Positions 42,265-51,879 of a stretch of DNA of 64,000 bases are shown here, in pieces (within the stretch, counting starts at the first letter, position 1; each line of letters begins with the position of its first letter). The notes beneath the pieces were generated by a model that was not told the origin of the DNA, made no database searches, and was given only the letters and a program-made list of their open reading frames with translations. A program made the translations under genes and the position numbers. The DNA lies in NCBI RefSeq assembly GCF_963663645.1, contig NZ_OY760503.1:62001-126000 (forward strand), read 5' to 3'. This stretch comes from an uncultured Trichococcus sp. Its GTDB lineage: Bacteria > Bacillota > Bacilli > Lactobacillales > Aerococcaceae.

Positions 42265-45200
42265 CTTCGCCACCCCCAGCGCTTTCCGGATCGGCGCCTT
42301 CAAAAAGATCAACTTCATCAGGCAGCAGCAATGTCTTCACTTTCCCATCCCAATGGTACTGGATCGTCGAGACGGTCGGCGCATTCTTGGGCCTGATCAG
42401 TTCGTACGTGTTCAGGCTGGAGACCGTTTGATATTCCCCGTACAGCGCCTGTGAATTCATCATATAGTTGAACTCCAGTTGTTCCGTGGCCTTGAACAGC
42501 TCGGCGATGTTCAGATCATCGATGCCGGCAAACGCCTCATCCAGCGTGATGATGTAAGGGGCATCCTTGCCGGCGTCCTGATAACGGGAATACATGGCGG
42601 TGAACAGCGGCAAATACATCGCGATCGCTTTTTCTCCCCCGCTGAACTGGTTGAACTTGTTGTTGGAAAGTTCCTTCATGACCTCGTTTTTTCGGTGATG
42701 CCACAGTTCGAAGCTGAACCATTTCCGGTAATCCAACACTTCCTGCAGCACCTGATAGAGGCTGTCTTCGCCGTTCGATTCGTCGCGCATCAGCTTGGCC
42801 TGCTCGATGCGTTCCTGGAAATGCTGTTTGATCGCTTCCGTATCGCTTTCCTTCATGATGTTCCGGTCTTTGCGCAACAGCTCCACCAGCCGCGCTGTCG
42901 ACAAACCCTCGTCGCTTTCCGCCGCCTTCGGTTTCCATCTGATCGAGAGCGTCAGGCCGGAAGAATTGTCTTGGTGCTCGAGGATGTCGTTCATCTTGGA
43001 CACCCATTTTTGGGCATTGCCGATCAGCGTCCGCAGCACATTCCCGATCGAATGGAAAATGATCTGTTCGAACAGTTCTTCATCGCTTCTGCGCAGCACC
43101 AATCTGGCTTGTTCAATCTGGTCCTCCAGGCGCTTTTTCAGGTCATCCGGGCTTCTCCAGGCCCCCTCCGAGTTCACTTGGTAGATCCTGATTTGGTTTG
43201 CGTGACGCCAAAGCTCCATTTTATCGCGGAATTCCTGGGCCTCGAATTCGTTGAACCAGGCCGGAGCAGCAATGATCTGATCCTGGATGATTTTGGGACG
43301 GTAGTCGATCAGGTCCGACTCCGCTTCTCGATGCACCGCGTCCAGGTTCCCTTCCAATTGCGTCAAACGGTTCTCCTGATTGGTCCAATCCCTTAGGTAG
43401 TCTTCGGCCACAGCAGTCAAAGTCCTGTCCCCGGCTTTGCCGTATCTGGCGATTTCCTTCGCAAAGGTATCCCGCCATAGTTGCGTGTATGGCTTTTCGA
43501 AGCGGATCTGTTCCTCGAGCTGCTTCAGGTTCAGACTGATGATCGTGAGCTGGTTATTGTGTTCAATCCGCTCATCTTGGATAGAATCCTTGCGGGTCCC
43601 CCCTTTCCGAATGTTACGGATGCAGGACTCGATCCGCTCGGTGATTTCGGCGACATTGTTGATTTTCTGCAGTTCCAGATTCGATGCCAGCTGCCTTTCG
43701 AGCGTATGCTGTTTGGCTGCCTCTTCATCGTATTCTTCCAGCACTTCCTGCAGCTCCTCGCGCTGCACGATCAGCAATTCTTCGGCTCCTGCCCGGCTGG
43801 CGGCAATGTGTTTTCGATCGGATGCCTTGTCCGTCCAATCGTGGAAGGCAGCCTGATAATCTTCTTGACACTTTTCCGCCTCTGCATATTCAGCCAAAGT
43901 AAAACCGATCGTGTTGCCTCTAGCCGTTTGATGCAGCATAAGCCTTAAGTTGTCCGCCTGATTTTTGATTTCCTGCAAGTCGCTTTGTTTCCGGGCCAAC
44001 TCTTTTTCGCCGCGCTCGATTTCCCGCTCCATCTCAAGGATGTTCTGGTTGGCGAAAGCAAGTTCCTTGTCGACAGGAAGGCGCGTCAGATCGGCCTCGA
44101 CCGCATCCATGGCCGCCAACAAACCGTTCTCCGCTTCTGCTGCCGCTTGCAGTTCTGCCTGCAACCGCGCAATTTCCGCCTCCAACGATCGGATCTTTTC
44201 GATCCGGAAGCGTTCCCGGCTGGCTTTGCCGATGTAGCTGGCCTGATAGCTCGCGTCCGCTTTTCCCTTCAACGAAAATAAGCGGTAGCTGCCATCTTCC
44301 GAGATGATCGGCGCTGCTGGGGATGCACTTCCTCCGCCATCGATCATTTCAATCGATTGGAGGATGTCCTGCACATAGCCGGCATCCACGCTGCGATCGC
44401 CGCTGTCGGGGACAAGGTAATCGGCCAAAGTCTGCGTGAAGAACTGCGGATTCGGCAGCAATTGCCTGTCGCCTTCCAAATCCAGCTTTTCTTCGGAAAG
44501 CAAAGCATCCAGAAAGCCCGTTTCCATCAATGCGCTCTCGATGGCGTTGCGTTTCTCCTCGGCCAAGTCGGCCCTGAAATCGACACAGGAATAGAAAGGT
44601 TCAGCCGCAATGCCCGCTTGCGCCAATTGTTCGCGATACAGTTGGCTGGCCACGCTGCGTTCCGGAACCGGATCCTTCTCAGCCTTCCAGGCGCACATAT
44701 CTATTTCGTGTGCTGCGATAGTGGTCCGGATCCAGTCCATCCGGCTCCTGATCGGCAGCAACTCATTGCTGATGCGCTGTTTCTCATTGTTGGCGGCCGT
44801 ATAGATCGGCTCAGTGACCAGCGCAAACCGGATCGTTCTCGCATAAAGACCTTCCAGTCTCCGGAGCACCTCGCTGTATTCGGTTTGCGGAACGGTAAAA
44901 TGGGCTTGGCTTTGCCAGTGGCTGAAATCGCTGACCAATTTCTCCTTTTCATCCGTAAAGATGCCCTGCCAGTGGCGCTGATTCTTCCGATCAGCCTCCA
45001 ATTTTTCGGCTATGTCGCCCAATTCCTTGTCTATGCGCTTCTGAACGATCACTGCTGCATTCAGGTCCTTGAACAACGAGACCATGTCGCGCAGGTGATT
45101 CCGGTATTCGCGGTTCTTTGATTTCCAATAGTCAAAGGAATGTTCCCCACTCTTTCTTCCATAGTCGGCCAGATGCTGTTCATGTTCCGCAAGATAGCCG

Positions 45201-46417
45201 GATCCCTCTGCATGCTCCGCCATTTCGTCGGCCAAAGCAGCCAATTCCTTTTCGGCCTGTTCCAGATCTCTTATGTGGCCTTCCAACTTATTGCGGGTTT
45301 CGGCAACCTGTGTTTCTTTTTTGTTTACCTTATCACGGTATCTTTGCAGAGCAGTCTTGCTGCCTTCCAAATCGTTCCTGAGCTGGGTCCCTTTCTCGAT
45401 CAGCTGATAGGCTTCATTCTGCTTCAGCTCATCCTGTTCCTTCCGCCAGAGCGAAAGATTCAGTTCCAGCTCCGCCTGTTCCTTCTGCAGCGCATCCAAA
45501 AGACCGCTGAGCTCATCTCGGTGTGCTGCATCGGCGTCTATTTTGGCTTGCTTCTGCTTCGTCAGTTGGTCATTCTCCAGCCAACGGTTCGCCAACTGCC
45601 TCAGTTTCTCTTCATACATGCTCTCGTAGCTCTGCTGGATCTTGCCTACTGCTTTGGCTTCGCGTTCGAACTGGCCGAGCCTTTCGCGGCTGGCATCGAT
45701 CTGCTCCAGTGTCCGCGAAACCGGCTGGAGATCGTCTTCCTTCAGTGCCGGCAGCGCATTCGTCAAAATGTTGTAGATCGCTGTCGGGGTGAATTCCCTG
45801 GATAATTTCGGACTGCGCAATTCCATCAACAATTTGATGCAGTCCTCGAATTTCCCGAGACTATCGAACCCAAAGATGCGTTCGTTCACGAATTCCTGGT
45901 AATCCTTCTGGGAATTCATCACTTTTCCGCCATCGGCAATCCGGTTGATCAATTGCCGTTTGGACAGTGGCTGCAGCTGCTCCCTTTTCAGCTCCTCGAA
46001 CAGGCTGAAGTCGATGCCGATGCGCCTGCCGTCGGTGATGCCGAAGTACCATTTCCCCAACGAGCCGCCCCGTTTTGCCTGCAGACCGATGCCGACCGTC
46101 AGATAGGATTCCTGTTCTTTCCGTTTGAATTCTAGGAAAAGGTATCCCGTCCGCTCCTGGATCTTCGACACCTGCTCTTCGCCCAAAAGGTAATCTTCCA
46201 TCTTTCTGGCGCGGCTGCCGAAGGAATCCAACCGGGTCGGGTCCGTTTTTCCATCCAGCAAAGTAGGCAGCAGGCTCTGCATCGTCACGGATTTCCCCGA
46301 ACCGTTGGAGCCGCGCAACAACATTTTCCCATCAGCGAACTCGAAATATTGTTCGTCATAGTACCAGAAATTGACGATGCCGGCTCTGTTCATTACCCAT
46401 TTATTCGTTTTGTTCAC
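42257..46417 (-). CDS. jetC: Wadjet JetC: SMC-like motor ATPase (TIGR02680)
   Basis: About 1386 residues from a GTG at 46417 with GAGGGAG six bases upstream; the frame continues to 46561 but that part only shadows jetB. The N-terminal half-ATPase has Walker A RGSNGSGKS (about 41). Long Glu/Gln/Lys-rich coiled coils (about 250-600 and 800-1150) flank a hinge-like globular centre. The C-terminal half has the signature FSGGEKAIAMY (about 1260) and Walker B IITLDEAFAGID (about 1295). This is MukB/SMC architecture. It extrudes DNA loops and senses small circular DNA. The ATPase motifs are intact. Confidence 0.95.
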   Translation of the reverse strand: MNKTNKWVMNRAGIVNFWYYDEQYFEFADGKMLLRGSNGSGKSVTMQSLLPTLLDGKTDPTRLDSFGSRARKMEDYLLGEEQVSKIQERTGYLFLEFKRKEQESYLTVGIGLQAKRGGSLGKWYFGITDGRRIGIDFSLFEELKREQLQPLSKRQLINRIADGGKVMNSQKDYQEFVNERIFGFDSLGKFEDCIKLLMELRSPKLSREFTPTAIYNILTNALPALKEDDLQPVSRTLEQIDASRERLGQFEREAKAVGKIQQSYESMYEEKLRQLANRWLENDQLTKQKQAKIDADAAHRDELSGLLDALQKEQAELELNLSLWRKEQDELKQNEAYQLIEKGTQLRNDLEGSKTALQRYRDKVNKKETQVAETRNKLEGHIRDLEQAEKELAALADEMAEHAEGSGYLAEHEQHLADYGRKSGEHSFDYWKSKNREYRNHLRDMVSLFKDLNAAVIVQKRIDKELGDIAEKLEADRKNQRHWQGIFTDEKEKLVSDFSHWQSQAHFTVPQTEYSEVLRRLEGLYARTIRFALVTEPIYTAANNEKQRISNELLPIRSRMDWIRTTIAAHEIDMCAWKAEKDPVPERSVASQLYREQLAQAGIAAEPFYSCVDFRADLAEEKRNAIESALMETGFLDALLSEEKLDLEGDRQLLPNPQFFTQTLADYLVPDSGDRSVDAGYVQDILQSIEMIDGGGSASPAAPIISEDGSYRLFSLKGKADASYQASYIGKASRERFRIEKIRSLEAEIARLQAELQAAAEAENGLLAAMDAVEADLTRLPVDKELAFANQNILEMEREIERGEKELARKQSDLQEIKNQADNLRLMLHQTARGNTIGFTLAEYAEAEKCQEDYQAAFHDWTDKASDRKHIAASRAGAEELLIVQREELQEVLEEYDEEAAKQHTLERQLASNLELQKINNVAEITERIESCIRNIRKGGTRKDSIQDERIEHNNQLTIISLNLKQLEEQIRFEKPYTQLWRDTFAKEIARYGKAGDRTLTAVAEDYLRDWTNQENRLTQLEGNLDAVHREAESDLIDYRPKIIQDQIIAAPAWFNEFEAQEFRDKMELWRHANQIRIYQVNSEGAWRSPDDLKKRLEDQIEQARLVLRRSDEELFEQIIFHSIGNVLRTLIGNAQKWVSKMNDILEHQDNSSGLTLSIRWKPKAAESDEGLSTARLVELLRKDRNIMKESDTEAIKQHFQERIEQAKLMRDESNGEDSLYQVLQEVLDYRKWFSFELWHHRKNEVMKELSNNKFNQFSGGEKAIAMYLPLFTAMYSRYQDAGKDAPYIITLDEAFAGIDDLNIAELFKATEQLEFNYMMNSQALYGEYQTVSSLNTYELIRPKNAPTVSTIQYHWDGKVKTLLLPDEVDLFEGADPESAGGGEVG

Positions 46418-47603
46418 TGCTGTCTCCCTCATCTCCATCAAATTCTTCCTCAGGCAAATCGTTTTGCGACGACAATCTCTGAAGGAAGTCCTGCGGGTAC
46501 TTTCCTGTATTGCGCGCAAATGTCGGGAGGATCGTGACGTTCCCGTCTCCGTCCTCCGCAAAGAAACGCCACTTGATGCCGTTCTCCAGCATCAGTCTGG
46601 CCAGTTTCTTATCGCCGCTCTCGCGGTATTCCTTCGACCAGCCCTTCCGGTTCTGGGTGGCATGCTGGCCGATCAGAGCCAGCCATTGATTTTTCGAAAG
46701 GTGGATGCATCCATACGCGTCAGCTGCATATTCCGAACCGCGGACCAGCTCCGCCAGCTGCAGCAGGCTCTCATCAGCGGATTTCAGCATCGGGAAATAG
46801 GTCTGTTGCTTCAATCGTTCCTCAAGCGTCAGCATCGCCACATCCTTCGTCAACTCGAAGGTGTACGGCGTATTTTTTTCGAAAAAAGCATGGATGTACT
46901 GTTGTTGGTTGCGCAGGTAATAAAACAGTCTGTCGTTTTCTTCGGTGCGCAGGATAGCCGGTTCCATCATCAACCGCCTGAAAGCGACCGTGCTCGTCTC
47001 GTCATCAGCGCGCTCCCTTTCCATCTGCACCAATTCCCGCCAATCTTGGAATCGGGTGATGTCTTCCGGATAGGAACGCATGAAATATTTGCTGTAGGGA
47101 CTGACTTTGTAAAGGACCTCGTTTGACTCATCAGTCGCAAAATCATCGGTCTTGCCCTCGATCGTATCGATCAGTTGCATGTCAGTCATCACGTTCAGGA
47201 CGCGCACCAGACTTTTTCGGTGGTTGAAATTGGTCCAGTCCAGGAGGTCCCGTTCAGGATAAAACAGGTTCAGCTCCTCGACGAGTTCATTGATCAAAAA
47301 CGCTTCGCCTTCGCTTTTGTCCTCCGTATAGGCCATCGCGCAGGCAAACAAGGCATAGTCCATCGGCCCGTTGAAAGCCGTGATGCCCATCCAATCCTTG
47401 GATTCGAAAGGGATTTTTTCCAGCTTGATGAATTTGGCATGCACGATCAACCGCAGCCCGAATATTCTCTGGATGACGCGCTTCAAGTCGTTTTCGATGC
47501 GCAAAAGCTGGTGGTAGGCGTCCTTATCGGTTTCCCGTATGATCCAAAAATTTTCAAAGAGGGTACTGAGTCCCTCGCGGATTTCCTCACTGGTTGCCGG
47601 CAT
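46401..47603 (-). CDS. jetB: Wadjet JetB: kite-like winged-helix subunit (DUF2398/TIGR02678)
   Basis: About 400 residues from an ATG at 47603 with GGGGGTG six bases before it. It overlaps jetA and jetC by 17 bp each. The family core is visible in FGLRLIVHAKFIKLEKIP (about 50), YALFACAMAYTEDKSEGEAFLINEL and the winged-helix RKSLVRVLNVM. The C-terminus is very acidic (EEFDGDEGDSSEQNE). In condensin terms it is the MukE-like subunit that joins JetA to the JetC heads. Confidence 0.9.
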   Translation of the reverse strand: MPATSEEIREGLSTLFENFWIIRETDKDAYHQLLRIENDLKRVIQRIFGLRLIVHAKFIKLEKIPFESKDWMGITAFNGPMDYALFACAMAYTEDKSEGEAFLINELVEELNLFYPERDLLDWTNFNHRKSLVRVLNVMTDMQLIDTIEGKTDDFATDESNEVLYKVSPYSKYFMRSYPEDITRFQDWRELVQMERERADDETSTVAFRRLMMEPAILRTEENDRLFYYLRNQQQYIHAFFEKNTPYTFELTKDVAMLTLEERLKQQTYFPMLKSADESLLQLAELVRGSEYAADAYGCIHLSKNQWLALIGQHATQNRKGWSKEYRESGDKKLARLMLENGIKWRFFAEDGDGNVTILPTFARNTGKYPQDFLQRLSSQNDLPEEEFDGDEGDSSEQNE

Positions 47604-49188
47604 TCCTTTCACCCCCTATCTTTTCCTTGTCGATCAGCGTATAGACGACATTCGGCATCTCCAAGAAGCCATCTTCGGATTCCAATGTGACCTTTTTGCT
47701 CTTGTCCACCCTGATCGCGAAAACCTGGCCGAATTCGGTTGCGATGGTCCGTTCCTCGTTCTGGAAGGACAGGCTCAGCCATTTCAACAATAGTTTCCGG
47801 ATCGGCGCATCCATATAGGGATGTTCGAGCAGATCGATTTTCCCGTTCTGGATATAGTGCTGCAGGGATTTTTCAAGTTCCTGGCGTTGTTGCAGATGGG
47901 CCGCGACGGCCTCTTTCTTCGCCTGGGTATTGCGGGTGAAAGCGGTGGCGCTTGTCCGTTCCCGGTACTCCCTGATCCGCGGAATCGTTTCATGGACGGT
48001 TGCCGGAATATCCCAGATATCCGCGAATTTGTTGCTGGTTTCGGAAGGCTTCACATAATAGTGCTGCGTATGGAAGGCGCCGAAGACCTGCGAGGAAAGC
48101 TGATGCGCTTCCTCAACGGACCGGCATTTCAGGAACCAGTCGGCCAAATGGATATAGTCCTTTTTCCGGCTCTGATGCTGCTGCATGCGGTCGCTGAAAC
48201 GTTGGATCATCCGGGTGATTTTGCTGATGGCCTGATTGGTCTGTTTCATCAAGGAACTGTACTCACTGGACTTCCCTTGCCCATCGATGAACCAAGCAAG
48301 CATCGTATCCCAAATCCCCAAAAGCTCCGCCGTCAATTTTTCCTCATCCAGAACCGTGTCATCAAACCTAGGAATCTCTTTCTCATGGTTGATGACACAT
48401 CTGGCGACTAGAAACAGTTTATCTTTGGATACGCCCTGCAAAGCGTGCTGGATCTGATAGGAAGTGTTCTGCATTGTAACGATGAAGTCCCGCAGATAAA
48501 AGACGAACTGGTCTTTGAATACCAGGAATGCCTCCGTCTGCATCTGGCTTTCCGTCCGTTCGCTGTTCAGATAGCCGATGTAGTCGGATGTATTGGTTTT
48601 GATGCTTGTAAAATGCGTGACGGTGTCCTGCCAAATGTTGAACAGTTCCTTCTCGTCGGACTGTTGATCCAATTCCCTGATGGCCGACAGGAACCTTTCA
48701 AACGTGTTCTTATCCAAGGCACCTCGGCTGTGGCCGGTCTTGCCGCTCAATTTCTCCAGCATCTCTTCGATAGCGATGCTGGTTTCGGAAATTTGGTAGC
48801 GGAAATGTTTGTTTTTGTATTCCGCTATGCTCTTGGGTTCGCTCATTTCCTGACGGGTCTCCAAATTTTGCCACCCCACTAGGCTGGTCAGATCCTGATC
48901 CAATTCTTTTTCGGAGTAGCCCGCAAACCCTCCCAGACTCTGCATATACTCCAGCACATCCCCGCGGTACAGCAAATCGTTCATCTTCCGATGCTGCTGA
49001 TAGAAATAATGCATGATGGTGCGGTAGCGCTGGAAATTGTCCGCGGATAGATAGCTTGCTTCATTTATTTTACTGTACTCGATTGCGTCGGCCAGAATAC
49101 TCACTCCTTGATCATGAATTGTATGTAAAAAGCTTTCCATAATAATATACGTAGTTGGTTGTTCCCGCATCAAACTGTAACGATGCAT
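47587..49188 (-). CDS. jetA: Wadjet JetA: kleisin-like subunit (DUF2397/TIGR02677)
   Basis: 533 residues from 49188; an internal ATG at 49140 (MESFLHTIHDQG) is also possible, since neither has a strong ribosome site. The N-terminal winged-helix part includes YRTIMHYFYQQHRKMNDLLY, followed by helical bundles (RGALDKNTFERFLSAIREL) and a C-terminal segment KVTLESEDGFLEMPNVVYTL. It is the MukF-like bridge of the complex and the first gene of the operon. A DUF2397/2398/2399 set corresponds to one of the non-type-I Wadjet classes, III as I recall. Confidence 0.9.
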   Translation of the reverse strand: MHRYSLMREQPTTYIIMESFLHTIHDQGVSILADAIEYSKINEASYLSADNFQRYRTIMHYFYQQHRKMNDLLYRGDVLEYMQSLGGFAGYSEKELDQDLTSLVGWQNLETRQEMSEPKSIAEYKNKHFRYQISETSIAIEEMLEKLSGKTGHSRGALDKNTFERFLSAIRELDQQSDEKELFNIWQDTVTHFTSIKTNTSDYIGYLNSERTESQMQTEAFLVFKDQFVFYLRDFIVTMQNTSYQIQHALQGVSKDKLFLVARCVINHEKEIPRFDDTVLDEEKLTAELLGIWDTMLAWFIDGQGKSSEYSSLMKQTNQAISKITRMIQRFSDRMQQHQSRKKDYIHLADWFLKCRSVEEAHQLSSQVFGAFHTQHYYVKPSETSNKFADIWDIPATVHETIPRIREYRERTSATAFTRNTQAKKEAVAAHLQQRQELEKSLQHYIQNGKIDLLEHPYMDAPIRKLLLKWLSLSFQNEERTIATEFGQVFAIRVDKSKKVTLESEDGFLEMPNVVYTLIDKEKIGGERNAGNQ

Positions 49189-49324
49189 TCATTTTATCAC
49201 AACAGTTCCAATTCTTTTCCTGCAGAATTAACTAGTGCTATACTGACCTTAGAAATCCTCATTTCACGAAAAAGCAGGACCGGATCCGGATTTCGGAAAT
49301 CTGAAAAACAAAGGGGTTTGAATC

Positions 49325-50212
49325 ATGAACAAAGAGCAATTCGATATCATGAAAAATCGCAAAGGTTTCATTGCAGCGTTGGACCAAAGCGGCGGCAGCA
49401 CGCCCAAGGCACTGGCGCTGTACGGTATTCCGGAAGATAGCTACACCGGCGAAGAAGAGATGTTCACGCTTGTCCATGAGATGCGCTCCCGCATCATCAC
49501 CTCGCCGGCATTCAGTTCGGAACATATCCTGGGTGCCATCCTGTTCGAGCAGACGATGGACCGCAAAGTAGATGGCCTCTATACAGCCGACTACCTTTGG
49601 GAAAAGAAAGGCATTGTGCCTTTCCTCAAAGTCGATAAAGGACTCGATACGGAAGCGGATGGCGTCCAGTTGATGAAACCGAATCCCGATCTGGCTGCCC
49701 TGCTTGCGCGCGCAAACGAACGACACATCTTCGGGACAAAGATGCGTTCCGTGATCAAATCAGCCAATCGTGAAGGCATCAAAAAAGTCGTCGCCCAGCA
49801 GTTCGAAGTCGGCAAGCAGATCCTTGCGGCCGGACTGATCCCGATCATCGAACCGGAAGTCGACATCCACAGCACGGACAAAGCTGAATCGGAAGCGATC
49901 CTGAAAGAGGAATTGGTGTCGGCGCTGGATGCGCTGAATCCAGATCAGTTTGTGATGCTGAAGCTTTCGATTCCGAGCGTAGATGATTTCTACAAGGAAC
50001 TGATTGCCCATCCGCAAGTGTTGCGGGTCGTGGCATTATCCGGCGGCTATTCGCGGAAAGAAGCCAACGAAAAATTGACCCACAATCCCGGATTGATCGC
50101 GAGCTTCTCGCGGGCGTTATCCGAAGGACTGAGTGCCGACATGACGGATGATGAATTCCGGACCAGCTTGGCCGAATCGATCCAATCCATCTATGACGCG
50201 TCGATTGTTTGA
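49325..50212 (+). CDS. fda: Class I fructose-bisphosphate aldolase
   Basis: 295 residues, ATG with AAGGGG upstream. It splits fructose 1,6-bisphosphate into two triose phosphates through a Schiff base, without metal. Recognisable parts are [21 protein letters not shown] at the N-terminus, FLKVDKGLD (about 100), PIIEPEVDI (about 178) and the Schiff-base Lys in [10 protein letters not shown] (about 212). Length and sequence style match the staphylococcal/streptococcal class I enzyme. Divergent from the Wadjet operon. Confidence 0.95.
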   Translation: MNKEQFDIMKNRKGFIAALDQSGGSTPKALALYGIPEDSYTGEEEMFTLVHEMRSRIITSPAFSSEHILGAILFEQTMDRKVDGLYTADYLWEKKGIVPFLKVDKGLDTEADGVQLMKPNPDLAALLARANERHIFGTKMRSVIKSANREGIKKVVAQQFEVGKQILAAGLIPIIEPEVDIHSTDKAESEAILKEELVSALDALNPDQFVMLKLSIPSVDDFYKELIAHPQVLRVVALSGGYSRKEANEKLTHNPGLIASFSRALSEGLSADMTDDEFRTSLAESIQSIYDASIV

Positions 50213-50280
50213 CAGGTTATGCAAAGATAAATGCCTTTTTGTACCTTCCGGCAGATTGAAAAACTGAATAATTCTTGATT

Positions 50281-50752
50281 ATCCGACAACCCTAAGGACG
50301 TTTGTATTCCGGTTGTCGGATTCTTTGCGGTTATCGGACAATTCGCTACGCTTGCGTGCTGCGGATGTCCGATTCTTTCCGATTATCGGACATCCCGCAC
50401 TACATTCGTTCTCTGGTTGTCCGATTCTTTCCGATTATCGGACATCCGCACTTCCGTCGTTTCCTGGTTGTCCGATTCTTTCCGATTATCGGACATCCGC
50501 ACTTCCGTCGTTTCCTGGTTGTCCGATTCTTTCCGATTATCGGACATCCGCACTTCCGTCGTTTCCTGGTTGTCCGATTCTTTCCGATTATCGGACATCC
50601 GCACTTCCGTCGTTTCCTGGTTGTCCGATTTTTCCGGTTTATCGGACATCCGTACTACCTTTGTTCTCCGGTTGTCCGATTTTTCCGGGTTATCGGACCA
50701 TCCGTACTACATTCGTTATCTGATTGTCGGATTCTTTTCGGTTATCGGACAA
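50281..50752. repeat. Array B: about nine TTGTCCGAT palindromes at 51-bp period
   Basis: Core units start at 50311, about 50362, 50415, 50466, 50517, 50568, 50619, 50670 and 50722. Four successive 51-bp units (50415-50618) are identical, or nearly so, with linker CATCCGCACTTCCGTCGTTT. The outer units diverge. The core is the same palindrome as arrays A and C; most units here have CGATT instead of CGGTT in the loop. Because 51 is 17 codons, this array creates long repetitive frames that are not genes. It separates the aldolase from the NERD gene. Confidence 0.95.
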
Positions 50753-50847
50753 AAAGTACCGGATTACTTCTTACTCTGAATCAATCTGAGTGTTTTTATC
50801 GGCGTATATTACCAATAGCAACAACAAACTAATTTGAGGTGATTTTT

Positions 50848-51744
50848 ATGGCATACAAAGACCGGATTAAGCCTGAACTCCTGCGCATATATGAAATACT
50901 ACTCACACGAACTAAAATTTCAAAAGATGCTTACTACTATTTTCTCAACCTTAAAAAAGGATTCGATGGAGAATCTTTGTTTGATGAGTACACAAAACAA
51001 TTTAAAATAGATCACCTGTTTCTGAATGATCTTCAGTTGGAAGTCAGAAATTCATCATTTCAAATAGATGCTTTGATGATTTCTACCAAAGTGCTTGTGC
51101 TGTATGAAATCAAAAATTTTGAGGGTCTCTATCACTGGGGAAAAGAAAAATTCACAAGAACATCTGGTACTTTTTTGGAAAACCCAACGATGCAATTGGA
51201 GAAAACGAAGGTCCGTCTGGAACTTTTACTGTTGGAAAAAGGGTATTCGTTGAAGGTGGAGGCATATGTCATTTTTGTCAATCCAGAATTCACTTTGCTG
51301 GGAGCACCCAGTGACGCAAATTTTATTCTCCCTAGCCAGATTCTCGGGCATTTTCGTAACGTACAGGCTCCAGCTCAACTTAATGCTGAACAAATTAAAC
51401 TGGCCGAAATGCTTGCAAACCAGCATGACCCAATTTACCCAAGAAAAAACCCGCAATATAATTATTCTGATTTAAGCAAAGGCATCATTTGCCCAGAATG
51501 TGGAACTTTATCGAAGAACTATAGCGGTTATTTCCACTCTTGCAACAAATGTGGGAAGAAAGTAAACGTCAAAAAGGCCATACAATCCAGTATCGAGGAT
51601 TTTCGGACATTGTTCCCGAAAGATAAATTGACGTCCAGCTGTATAATGGACTGGTGTAGTTGCGGAAACCAAAAGCGCATCTATAGAATTCTCAGGAATG
51701 ACTACCAAATGATAGGAAAAAACCGCGGCCGCTACTACGGCTGA
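50848..51744 (+). CDS. NERD-domain protein with C-terminal zinc ribbon
   Basis: 298 residues, ATG at 50848 with GAGGTG six bases before. The nuclease-related NERD domain (about 40-150) is marked by SSFQIDALMIS and VLVLYEIKNFEGLYHWG. A zinc ribbon follows with CPECGTLS and SCNKCGKK (about 212-236), then a second Cys pair in MDWCSCGNQ. The gene is visibly more AT-rich than its neighbours and is flanked by the palindrome array upstream and one more unit downstream, which suggests horizontal acquisition or insertion into an array. NERD proteins are often found on mobile or defence DNA; the activity is unproven. Confidence 0.88.
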   Translation: MAYKDRIKPELLRIYEILLTRTKISKDAYYYFLNLKKGFDGESLFDEYTKQFKIDHLFLNDLQLEVRNSSFQIDALMISTKVLVLYEIKNFEGLYHWGKEKFTRTSGTFLENPTMQLEKTKVRLELLLLEKGYSLKVEAYVIFVNPEFTLLGAPSDANFILPSQILGHFRNVQAPAQLNAEQIKLAEMLANQHDPIYPRKNPQYNYSDLSKGIICPECGTLSKNYSGYFHSCNKCGKKVNVKKAIQSSIEDFRTLFPKDKLTSSCIMDWCSCGNQKRIYRILRNDYQMIGKNRGRYYG

Positions 51745-51768
51745 AGTGAATAGAGATAAAGAATACTG

Positions 51769-51796
51769 ATGTCCGATTCTTTCTGGTTATCGGACA
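51769..51796. repeat. Single TTGTCCGAT-type palindrome downstream of the NERD gene
   Basis: GATGTCCGATTCTTTCTGG followed by TTATCGGACAACGCAAGCAA. It matches the core of arrays A-C, so the NERD gene is bracketed by the family. Confidence 0.85.
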
Positions 51797-51824
51797 ACGC
51801 AAGCAACATTCATCCAATCAAGAG

Positions 51825-51870
51825 AAAAAGCCCCCGCCTGCAGCGTAATAACGCTGTAAGTCGGGGGCTT
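51825..51870 (-). terminator. Terminator of the second amino-acid ABC operon
   Basis: Minus strand AAGCCCCCGACTTACAGCG / CGCTGCAGGCGGGGGCTT followed by TTTTCTC. Confidence 0.88.
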
Positions 51871-51879
51871 CTCATATTG

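Noticed and set aside
42479-43396. Long frames opposite jetC
   Set aside because: They overlap the conserved C-terminal ATPase half of JetC and have no domain of their own.
46418-46561. N-terminal extension of JetC
   Set aside because: The extra 48 codons are the out-of-frame shadow of the jetB 3' end; the GTG at 46417 has a good ribosome site.
50302-50832. Long repetitive reading frames over array B (and over arrays A and C)
   Set aside because: They arise only because the repeat has no stop in some phases (51 bp is a multiple of 3). Several frames on both strands are open at once, and none has a credible start.
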